Origin: an uncultured Verrucomicrobiae bacterium | GTDB taxonomy: Bacteria > Verrucomicrobiota > Verrucomicrobiia > Limisphaerales > J093 | Reading direction: 5' to 3' | Length of the DNA: 56,948 nt | NCBI GenBank assembly: GCA_937946835.1 | Contig: CALFAV010000001.1 | Coordinates: 1 to 56,948, forward strand | In this document: positions 8,219 through 15,624 of the stretch, piece by piece | Numbering within the stretch: position 1 is the stretch's first letter | Layout: each line of letters begins with the position of its first letter | Notes under the pieces: generated by a model | What the model was told of the DNA's origin: nothing | The model's database searches: none | What the model saw: only the letters and a program-made list of their open reading frames with translations | Made by a program: the position numbers and the translations under genes

Positions 8219-9673
8219 ATGAAATCCAGACTCACCCTGTTGGCCGGGGCCACCGCCCTCACCGCGCTCACACCCCTTCACGCGCAATCCGTCTCCGCGG
8301 CCTCGCCCGCCTCCGCCGGGCTCCTGAACGACTGGCTGCGCAAGCAAACGGAGGATTTTGAGCCGTTTGACCTGGGCGGCCAGTTCCGCCCCCGCCTCGA
8401 GCACAAGGAGCATCTGGCCCGCCCCGGCACGCCCGGGGCACTGGATTTCCGGGCCGAGGGCGTGCCCACCGGCAACACCTACTGGCTCTTCCGCACCAAA
8501 TTCCATCTCGGATACGCCCCGGCGGACGGGGTGCAATTTTTCGCCGAGGGCCGTGACAGCTTTGCCCTCAATGACCGGCGGGAGCCGGACCCCGAGACCG
8601 ACCGCGCGGACCTGCACCAGGCCTGGGTGCTGCTGGGCCACCGCGCGCATTTTCCGCTCACCGCCCAAATCGGCCGCCAGCAGCTCCGCTACGGCGAGGA
8701 ACGGTTGGTGGGCAGCTTCGACTGGAACAACATCGGCCGGGTCTTCGACGCCGCCCGGCTGCGTTACGAGACCGAATCCCTCCGGGTGGACGCGTTTGTC
8801 GGGCGGGTGGTCGTGCCCGTGGACGGGGTGTTCAACGTGCCCAACGACTACGATTGGTTCAGTGGCGTGTACGCCTCCACCCGGGCACTGTGCCCGAAAC
8901 AGGAAACCCAACTCTACTTCCTGGCCCGCAACGCCGGCACCGGCTCGCCCACCGCGGTGGACCGCCCGCTCATCGGCCTGGCCACGCCCCGCGACATTTA
9001 CACCGTGGGCGCGCGTTTCAAGTCCCTGCCGGGAGAGCTGGCTGGTTGGGATTACGCGCTGGAGGCGGCCGGCCAGTTCGGCCGGTTCAAGGAAACTGCT
9101 GCGGGGGCCTCGCTGGACCACACGGCCTTGGCAGTCTCCGCGGGGGCCGGCTACACCGCGGCCACGTGCCCCCTGAACCCGCGCCTGGGCGTCGAGTACA
9201 ACTTTGCCAGCGGCGACAGCGACCCGACCGATGACCGGCACGAGACCTTCGAGAATCTCTTTCCCACCAACCACAAGTTTTACGGGTACATGGACCTGTT
9301 CTCCTGGCAGAACCTCCACAACCCGCGCCTGAGCCTCTCGCTCCAACCGGCCCGGGGGCTGACCCTGACCGTGGACTACCACCTGTTCTGGCTGGCGGAC
9401 ACCGCCGACTATTTCTACACCGCCGCCGGGGCGCCCCGCCGCGGCGCCGCGCCCGGCTCGGGCACGGGCTACGATCGCAACCCGGGCTACGACAGCTTCG
9501 TGGGCTCGGAACTCGACCTCGTGGCCACCTACGCGCCCAAACCCTGGCTCAACGCCCAGCTCGGGTACGGCCATTTCTTCGTAGGCGAGTACGTGCGCCA
9601 ATCGCTGGCCGCGCCGGGTTACGGTGCCCGCGACGCCGACTGGGTATACGCCCAAATGGTCTTCAATTTCTAG
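8219..9673 (+). CDS. Outer-membrane beta-barrel porin, alginate-export (AlgE-like) family
   Basis: This 484-residue protein has a signal peptide (KSRLTLLAGATALTALTPLHAQS) and then alternating amphipathic strands rich in aromatic residues, ending in VYAQMVFNF with the terminal Phe expected of barrels assembled by BamA. The segments GGQFRPRLEHKE, TYWLFRTKFHLGY, IGRQQLRYGEERLVG and WNNIGRVFDAARLRYE are characteristic of the alginate-export domain family. That family covers many diffusion channels in Bacteroidetes and Verrucomicrobia, so the name does not prove alginate as substrate. It is the first gene behind the FNR-like operator and is followed co-directionally by hemH and the cytochromes, suggesting a pore that works with a redox process. 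Confidence 0.8.
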   Translation: MKSRLTLLAGATALTALTPLHAQSVSAASPASAGLLNDWLRKQTEDFEPFDLGGQFRPRLEHKEHLARPGTPGALDFRAEGVPTGNTYWLFRTKFHLGYAPADGVQFFAEGRDSFALNDRREPDPETDRADLHQAWVLLGHRAHFPLTAQIGRQQLRYGEERLVGSFDWNNIGRVFDAARLRYETESLRVDAFVGRVVVPVDGVFNVPNDYDWFSGVYASTRALCPKQETQLYFLARNAGTGSPTAVDRPLIGLATPRDIYTVGARFKSLPGELAGWDYALEAAGQFGRFKETAAGASLDHTALAVSAGAGYTAATCPLNPRLGVEYNFASGDSDPTDDRHETFENLFPTNHKFYGYMDLFSWQNLHNPRLSLSLQPARGLTLTVDYHLFWLADTADYFYTAAGAPRRGAAPGSGTGYDRNPGYDSFVGSELDLVATYAPKPWLNAQLGYGHFFVGEYVRQSLAAPGYGARDADWVYAQMVFNF

Positions 9674-9985
9674 CCAGGCCGCCGGCTTCGGAACGGACCT
9701 GACTCGGACCGCCACAGTTTTTCCCGCCGCCGCCCGGAGTTGTCCGCGGGATGCACGGGTGGCCAAAGCCACCCCACTGCCCTGCCGGGACTCACCCCGT
9801 CGCGGCGCGATTTGTCCTGGCGACGCACCCCAGCGGTGCTGGCACCGCCTCACGGTCCCGACGGGATGCGGGCCGCCGCGCACCCAAACGCGGTTCTTCA
9901 AACACGAAAGCCCGGGACCGTCCCCACACTTTTCCCGAAGAAACTGGCGTTCCGGGAACCGGCCGCTACCGTGGGCGCACCTGCC
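9674..9985. other. Intergenic region before hemH, no gene seen
   Basis: These 312 bp contain no convincing reading frame, terminator hairpin with a T-run, or FNR-like palindrome. A weak -10-like TACCGT (9967-9972) could serve hemH. Confidence 0.5.
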
Positions 9986-11008
9986 ATGACCCGACCCGGC
10001 GTGTTGTTGGTCAATCTCGGTTCGCCCGCGTCGCCGTCTGTCCCGGACGTGCGGCGGTACCTCCGGGAGTTTCTCATGGATGGGCGGGTGCTGGATGCCC
10101 CCTGGCCGGTGCGCCTGGCCGTGGTGCACCTGAGCATCCTGCCCCGGCGGCCACGCGAATCCGCCGAGGCCTACCGCAAAATCTGGACCCCGGAAGGTTC
10201 GCCGTTGATCGTGACCAGCCGGCGCGTGCAACAGGCCCTGCAAGCCCGGCTGCCCGTGCCCGTGGAGCTGGCCATGCGGTACCAAACCCCGTCCATCCCG
10301 GAAGCGGTGCGCCGCCTGGGGCAACAGGGCGTGGACCACTGCCTGCTCCTGCCCCTGTTCCCGCACTACGCCATGTCCAGCTACGAAACCGCCGTGGTGC
10401 GGGTGGAGCGCGAGGTCGCCCGGCGCGCGCCGCAGATGCGTCTGACCGTGCAGCCGCCATATTTCGAGGACCCGGACTACATCGCCGCGTTGGTCGAATC
10501 CGCCCGGCCCTACCTGGCGGGCGCCTGGGACCATCTGCTGTTCAGTTTCCATGGCATCCCGGAGCGGCACCTGCGCAAATCCGATCCCACCGGGGCCCAC
10601 TGCCTGCGGGCGCCCGATTGTTGCGCCGAACCGGGCCTGGCGCTGTCCCGTTGCTACCGGGCGCAATGCCTGCGCACGGTGGCGGCCTTCACCCGCGCGG
10701 CCGCCCTGCCGCAGGACCGGTGGTCGGTGGCGTTTCAGTCGCGCCTGGGTCGGGAACCGTGGCTGCAACCCTACACGGATCAGGAATTGATCCGGCTGGC
10801 CCGGGCCGGCGTGCGCCGTTTGCTGGTCCTGTGCCCGGCGTTTGTCTCCGACTGCCTGGAAACGCTCGAGGAAATCCGCCTCCGCGGCGCGGAAACCTTC
10901 CGGGCAGCCGGCGGCGAGACGCTCACCCAAATTCCCTGCCTCAACGAGCACCCCCGCTGGCTGGCCACGCTCGAGGGCATGATCCGCCGGTTTCTGGACA
11001 ACCAGTAG
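9986..11008 (+). CDS. hemH: Ferrochelatase
   Basis: This 340-residue enzyme inserts Fe2+ into a porphyrin, the last step of heme synthesis. Diagnostic features are the opening GVLLVNLGSP, LFPHYAMSSYETAV, the catalytic histidine in LLFSFHGIPERHL (H189), and the acidic helix CPAFVSDCLETLEEI with its Glu (E292). Residues 206-228 carry C-x5-C-C-x9-C-x4-C, an insertion found in a subset of bacterial ferrochelatases that may bind a cluster or metal. Upstream in-frame codons exist, but ATG 9986 begins exactly at the family N-terminus. Its place between the porin and the two cytochrome genes suggests heme supply coordinated with cytochrome production. Confidence 0.96.
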   Translation: MTRPGVLLVNLGSPASPSVPDVRRYLREFLMDGRVLDAPWPVRLAVVHLSILPRRPRESAEAYRKIWTPEGSPLIVTSRRVQQALQARLPVPVELAMRYQTPSIPEAVRRLGQQGVDHCLLLPLFPHYAMSSYETAVVRVEREVARRAPQMRLTVQPPYFEDPDYIAALVESARPYLAGAWDHLLFSFHGIPERHLRKSDPTGAHCLRAPDCCAEPGLALSRCYRAQCLRTVAAFTRAAALPQDRWSVAFQSRLGREPWLQPYTDQELIRLARAGVRRLLVLCPAFVSDCLETLEEIRLRGAETFRAAGGETLTQIPCLNEHPRWLATLEGMIRRFLDNQ

Positions 11009-11077
11009 AAGGGCCGGCAAGGGGAGCCTCGCAGCAAAGGCCCCGACCCCAACCACGCTGCGGGCTTGCGCCGATTC

Positions 11078-11893
11078 ATGCGGCCCATAAGCTGGCTCCG
11101 GTTGCCAGCCCGACGCCACTTGAACCGCCTCCTGGCGCTCGCCGCCCTGTTGACCGGGGCGGGAGCGGGGCTGGCCTTGTTGAGTTCCTGCGCCACGGTG
11201 GACCGCACGGCGGCCGCACCGCCGTACATCGAGGGCGCCACGTTTGTCGGCAACGCCGCCTGCGCCGATTGCCACACCAATCTCACCCGCCTCTTTGACT
11301 CCAGCCCGCACGGCCGCTACCACCGCGCGGACGTGCGCCTGGCCGGCCTGACCGGCTGCGAGTCCTGCCACGGCCCGGGCAGCAAGCACGTGGCCGCGGC
11401 GGGCGCGCGGGAGTTTATCGTCAACCCGGGCCGCGACCCCGCCGCGTGCCTGGCCTGTCACCTCGCCACCCACGCGGAGTTTCGCCTCCCGCACCGGCAC
11501 CCGGTGCTCGAGGGCCGGATGAACTGCGTGGATTGCCACGATCCACACGGGCCGGACCTGATGAAACCGGCGGGCGGTCTGGCCCTCGCCCGCCTCAACG
11601 AAGCCTGCGCCACCTGCCACCGCGAGCAGGCGCGGCCGTTTGTCTTCGAGCACGAGGCCCTGCGCGAGGGCTGCACCGAGTGCCATCAACCCCACGGCTC
11701 CATTGCGCCCCAGCTCCTCACCCAGCGGGACGCGAACCTGTGCCTGAAATGCCACGCCCAGGTCCAGCAGCCCGGCGCGGTGATGATCGGCAAAACGGAT
11801 CACGCCTCGTTGCTCCGGTTGGGCGCCTGCTGGAGCGCCGGCTGCCACACCGCGGTGCACGGGTCCAACATTCACCCGAAGATGCTGTACTGA
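11078..11893 (+). CDS. Octaheme c-type cytochrome lipoprotein, MtrA/DmsE-like
   Basis: This 271-residue protein (start ATG 11078) has a hydrophobic signal and the lipobox LSSC, giving lipidated C38. Seven CXXCH motifs are at residues 62, 94, 124, 150, 177, 199 and 222, and an eighth site, CWSAGCH (251-257), is a CX4CH, so eight hemes are predicted. The pattern CxECHQPHGS followed by LCLKCHA is typical of the doubled-CXXCH MtrA/DmsE/PioA proteins, which carry electrons across the outer membrane inside a barrel; those usually have ten hemes. Free histidines are available as distal ligands. The stop is 3 bp before the start of the barrel gene, so the pair is co-translated. Confidence 0.88.
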   Translation: MRPISWLRLPARRHLNRLLALAALLTGAGAGLALLSSCATVDRTAAAPPYIEGATFVGNAACADCHTNLTRLFDSSPHGRYHRADVRLAGLTGCESCHGPGSKHVAAAGAREFIVNPGRDPAACLACHLATHAEFRLPHRHPVLEGRMNCVDCHDPHGPDLMKPAGGLALARLNEACATCHREQARPFVFEHEALREGCTECHQPHGSIAPQLLTQRDANLCLKCHAQVQQPGAVMIGKTDHASLLRLGACWSAGCHTAVHGSNIHPKMLY

Positions 11894-11896
11894 ATC

Positions 11897-14305
11897 ATGC
11901 GCGGCCCCGTCCCCACCCCCGCCCGCCGACGCGGCCAATGGTCGCGGGCGGTGCTGCTCGCGCTGGCCTGGGGCGCCGGCGCCGCGGAACCGGACCTCGG
12001 CCGCCTGCCCGCGCCCGCCGCGGTCCAGGTGGATTACGAGCGCGACATCCGGCCGATCTTCGAGGCGGCGTGTTTCCGCTGCCACGCCGGGGAGCAGCCC
12101 CGCAGCCGCTTTCGGCTGACCGACCGCGCCTCCGCCCTCAAGGGCGGGGCGCTGGGCGTGGCCATCGTTCCCGGCGACAGCGCCCGCAGCCCGTTGATCC
12201 ACTACGTGGCCCGGCTGGTGCCGGACCTGGAGATGCCCCCACCGGGTAAGGGCGAGCCACTCACGCCCGAGCAGGTGGCGCTGCTGCGCGCCTGGGTGGA
12301 TCAGGGGGCGCGGTATCCGGAGACCGCGGCCGAGCCACCCTTGGAGCGGCGCCTGAGCGCCACCCCGGCATTTGCCTGGATCACGGTGGACGGCAACCGG
12401 GCGGCCTTCCGGGCGCGGGAGTGGCTGCCGGACGGCGCGTCGGGGGGCTTCCAACACCTCGAGTGGCAGGAGCCGGTGGGCCGGGCAGGCCGGTTCCGCG
12501 CCGAGTCGCGCGTCCTCCTCGAGGCTGAGGATTACGAGTTGAAGCTCAGTTACGAGCAGCGCGACCTGGGATTTTTACGCGGCGGCTACGGACAGTACCG
12601 AAAATGGTTCGACGACACCGGCGGCTTTTTCCCGCCCTTCGACACGCCCGCGTTGCGCTTGGGTCGCGACCTGCACCTGGACGTGGGCCGCGCGTGGTTC
12701 GAGGCCGGACTGGCGAAACCGGACCTGCCCCGGATCACGCTGGGCTACGCGTACGAGTTTCGCGAGGGCGAGCGCGCCATCCTGCAATGGGGCCTGGTGA
12801 CGGACCCGAACACCTTGGAGTCCCGCGCGATTTACCCGGCGGCGAAAGCCGTGGAGGAACAGGTGCACGTGGTGACCTTCCGCCTGCGCCACACGCTGGC
12901 GGGGGTGGACCTCGAGGACGATTTCCGCGGCACGTTCGCGGACCTGCGCTGGGGCCGGGACCTGGTGGACAGTTACACCCTCGGCCGGGCCCTGCCCGAC
13001 AGCGTCACGCGGCATCGCGAGCAGTTTCAGTACTTCGAGGGCGCCAATGCGCTGCGACTGGAGACGCCGGTAAAGGACTGGCTGTTTTTAAGCGGCGGCT
13101 ACCTGTACTCGAACCTCGACGGCGAGGCCGGTTTTCGCAACGAGACGTTCCTCCCGGCCGATCCGGCACAAGGGCCGTTTGCGGGCGTGCTGGCCCCGGA
13201 AATTGTCCTGCGTCGCGAGGCCCATGTGTTCAACGCCAATGCCCGGGTCGGCCCCTGGCAGGCCCTGACGGTCTCCGGCGGGGTGCAGGCGGATTGGAGC
13301 CGGCAGGAGGGCTTCGGCCGGGCCAGCCTGTACGGTTTCCCCACCCGGCTGGATGCCAATCTGGATCGGCAGGCGGTCACCGAGCACGTCGGGGTGCGCT
13401 TCACGCGCCTGCCCTTCACGGTGCTCCAGGCCGAGGCCCGGCTCCAGCAGGAGGAGTACGGTCAGTACGAGCGCCAGGCCATTGACGATGGTTTGGGCGA
13501 CCCGGGCGATTTCCTGCGGGACACCGAGGCCCGCGCCCGGCTCTGGGAGGTGCGCGCCGGCGCCACCCTGTCCCCCTGGGCCCGGCTGGGGTTCGATGCG
13601 GGCTACCACTACCGGCTCAGCGAAACCGATTTCCTGCCCGGGCGCGACGAGGACCTGTCCGAGCAACCCGGCAACGGTTATCCGGCCTTCATTCGTGCCC
13701 GGGACCTGGCCACCGACGAGGTCAACACCCGCCTGGTCTGGCGCGCAGCGCGGTGGCTGAAGACCCACCTCAAATACCAGTACGTGGTCACGCGCTACAA
13801 CTCGGAGACCGCCGCGCTGGTCGAGCCATCCTCCGGCGCGGTCGTGCCCCGGGGCTGGCTGCGCGCCGGCCACCACCGTGCCCACGTGTACAGTGCCCAA
13901 GCCACGATCACGCCGTCCCGACGCTGGTGGTGGAACACCACCCTGTCCCTGAGCGATGCCACGACCCGGACGGGCCTGGAGACCCCGGCGGTGGTGCCTT
14001 ACGCCGGCCAGATTTACGCCGTGCTCACCAGCCTGACCTTCGTCCTCGACGCCCGAACCGACCTGACCGCCAGCTATACGTTCTCGAAGGCGGATTACGG
14101 GCAGGAGCACTTTGCCGACGGCCTGCCGTTGGGCATCGTGTACGACCGCCACGGCCTGCTGGCCGGGGTGAAACACCGGTTCAAGCACGGCCTCAGCGCC
14201 AGTCTCCAGTACGGCTTTTTCCGGCACGAAGAACCCACCGCCGGCGGCGCGAGCGACTACACCGCACACGGGGTCTTCGCCTGGCTCACCAAGCGCTTCG
14301 AGTAA
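11897..14305 (+). CDS. PSCyt1 cytochrome domain fused to MtrB/PioB-like outer-membrane barrel
   Basis: This 802-residue exported protein has two parts. After the signal peptide, residues 43-140 form a planctomycete-type cytochrome c domain: DYERDIRPIFEAACFRCHAG with one CXXCH (59-63), AIVPGDSARSPLI, a candidate distal Met in LEMPPPGKG (M113) and LLRAWVDQGARYPE. Residues about 185-802 are alternating amphipathic strands with many Tyr, Trp and Arg (LLEAEDYELKLSYEQRDLGF, TLGYAYEFREGERAILQWG, LTASYTFSKADYG), consistent with a large barrel of the MtrB/PioB kind. The last residues are WLTKRFE, so Phe is penultimate. It lies 3 bp after the octaheme gene, the arrangement expected for a barrel and its heme wire. 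MtrB itself has no heme; the fused domain is the oddity here. The MtrB relation is inferred from size, strand pattern and context. Confidence 0.75.
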   Translation: MRGPVPTPARRRGQWSRAVLLALAWGAGAAEPDLGRLPAPAAVQVDYERDIRPIFEAACFRCHAGEQPRSRFRLTDRASALKGGALGVAIVPGDSARSPLIHYVARLVPDLEMPPPGKGEPLTPEQVALLRAWVDQGARYPETAAEPPLERRLSATPAFAWITVDGNRAAFRAREWLPDGASGGFQHLEWQEPVGRAGRFRAESRVLLEAEDYELKLSYEQRDLGFLRGGYGQYRKWFDDTGGFFPPFDTPALRLGRDLHLDVGRAWFEAGLAKPDLPRITLGYAYEFREGERAILQWGLVTDPNTLESRAIYPAAKAVEEQVHVVTFRLRHTLAGVDLEDDFRGTFADLRWGRDLVDSYTLGRALPDSVTRHREQFQYFEGANALRLETPVKDWLFLSGGYLYSNLDGEAGFRNETFLPADPAQGPFAGVLAPEIVLRREAHVFNANARVGPWQALTVSGGVQADWSRQEGFGRASLYGFPTRLDANLDRQAVTEHVGVRFTRLPFTVLQAEARLQQEEYGQYERQAIDDGLGDPGDFLRDTEARARLWEVRAGATLSPWARLGFDAGYHYRLSETDFLPGRDEDLSEQPGNGYPAFIRARDLATDEVNTRLVWRAARWLKTHLKYQYVVTRYNSETAALVEPSSGAVVPRGWLRAGHHRAHVYSAQATITPSRRWWWNTTLSLSDATTRTGLETPAVVPYAGQIYAVLTSLTFVLDARTDLTASYTFSKADYGQEHFADGLPLGIVYDRHGLLAGVKHRFKHGLSASLQYGFFRHEEPTAGGASDYTAHGVFAWLTKRFE

Positions 14306-14347
14306 CGCGGCAGCCGGGGCGAGCCGACGGTTTGCTCCGAGACAAAA

Positions 14348-14374
14348 CGCCCGGGTTCGTGGCGAACCCGGGCG
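14348..14374. terminator. Bidirectional terminator between convergent genes
   Basis: A 12-bp perfect stem (CGCCCGGGTTCG/CGAACCCGGGCG, loop TGG) lies between the convergent stops at 14305 and 14423. On the minus strand it is followed by TTTTGT; on the plus strand by a weaker T-rich CTCTTGTTGTT. Confidence 0.75.
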
Positions 14375-14422
14375 CGCTCTTGTTGTTGGGTTGGCGTTAC
14401 CCGCCGTTTCCGGTCGGCAAGC

Positions 14423-15454
14423 TCAGGGCAGCAGCTCGAAACGGAGTCGCCAGAAACGCTGCGCGCCGACTTCGTTCAGCCGCAGCGGATCCTCAAAACG
14501 CAGGGTGTGCAGGCCGTCGCCGCCGGGAATGGTTTCGACCAGGTTCCCGGTCACGGGCGTGGCAAAGCTCACCTCGGAAGCCGCTTCCATCCGGACCTGC
14601 AGTTTCGGGTCGTCGGGCCGCACGCGCAGGGAAAGGCGGATCCGGCCGTCGGGTCCGAACTCCGGCCGCACCAGCTCGGGCGGGTCTTTCACCCGCGGGT
14701 TGCGGCGCAGGGCGTACTCGATGAGGTTGGGCACACCGTCCTCGTCCGGGTCGGCGAGCACCGCGGCCAGCGCCGCCTCCGCCGGCAAATTGAAGTGCCC
14801 CGCCTGCCAGCCGCTGAAGCGCGCCACGACGCTGAGGGTGTAGGTCTGGTCGGCCGACTTCGCGGGCGAGCCGTTGTCGGTCACCCGCACGGTCACGGTA
14901 AACTCGCCGAAGGTCAGGTCCGGTGGCGTGCCCGAGACCTGCCCGTCGGCAGCCACGCTCAGCCAATCCGGCCCGGCCACCTTGGTGAAGGTGAGGGCGC
15001 CGCCCTCCGGGTCACTGGCGGTGGCCACATACTGGTAGGGCTCGCCCTGGAAGGCCGCCGTGACCGGGGTGGAGGTGATTTGCGGGGGCTGGTTTTCCGG
15101 TTTGCTGTTGGGATTGCCCGGGTTGGTCGGGACCCAGCCGGGGATGACCGTAAAGTCGCCCTCCGGATCACCCAACTCGACCCCGTTGCTAAAGCCGTCT
15201 TTGTCCGAGTCCTTGGCGGCGAGTGTGGCGTTCCAAAAGCTGCGGCTGGATGTTCCGGTAATGGCCTGCACGTCCAGGCCGAAGGCGTTGCGCGGCCCTC
15301 CCCCCGCGGGACTAACGTGACACGTGGCACAGCCGAAGGCGCTACCATTGGGAACCTGGGCAACGCGGAACGAACGCGCCAGCGCCGGCAGACAAAGCCC
15401 GAACAACACCCCGCCCCAGATCAACATCTGCCGAAGCTTCATCATGGCTGCCAT
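14423..15454 (-). CDS. Exported monoheme CXXCH protein with calcium-type loop and Ig-like domain
   Basis: This 343-residue protein starts at ATG 15454, chosen because AAGGAT lies 8-13 nt upstream. After a signal peptide (LIWGGVLFGLCLPALARS) comes NGSAFGCATCHVSPAGGG with one heme motif (C42-H46). The acidic loop DSDKDGFSNGVELGDPEG (82-99) is of the thrombospondin-3/EF type. Residues about 123-215 form a putative Ig/cadherin-like domain (ASDPEGGALTF, GQVSGTPPDLTFGEFTVTVRVTDNGSPA). A second acidic loop, DPDEDGVPNLIEYAL, and a C-terminal beta module ending QRFWRLRFELLP follow. It converges on the cytochrome operon and may be a surface-exposed single-heme protein, but no partner can be assigned. 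Confidence 0.75.
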   Translation of the reverse strand: MAAMMKLRQMLIWGGVLFGLCLPALARSFRVAQVPNGSAFGCATCHVSPAGGGPRNAFGLDVQAITGTSSRSFWNATLAAKDSDKDGFSNGVELGDPEGDFTVIPGWVPTNPGNPNSKPENQPPQITSTPVTAAFQGEPYQYVATASDPEGGALTFTKVAGPDWLSVAADGQVSGTPPDLTFGEFTVTVRVTDNGSPAKSADQTYTLSVVARFSGWQAGHFNLPAEAALAAVLADPDEDGVPNLIEYALRRNPRVKDPPELVRPEFGPDGRIRLSLRVRPDDPKLQVRMEAASEVSFATPVTGNLVETIPGGDGLHTLRFEDPLRLNEVGAQRFWRLRFELLP

Positions 15455-15624
15455 AAGAATGATCCTTGGCATACGCCGGGTTTGGTCCAAGCGCAAGTCC
15501 TTTCTGCCCGGCGGCTCGAGCAGGGCCGCGCCCCGGTTCACTTCCCCGAAAGGTCGCCGGCTGTCCGGGTTCAAACCGGGGTCGGAAGTTTGAAGGAACC
15601 CTGAAAGCCGCGCCCCAAAGGGCT

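Noticed and set aside
7100..12457. A minus-strand open frame of about 1785 codons across the regulator, porin, ferrochelatase and cytochromes
   Set aside because: It is antisense to five genes with clear motifs, has low-complexity Gly/Arg/Ala/Val composition and crosses the tRNA. Such long shadows are expected where third codon positions are almost all G or C.
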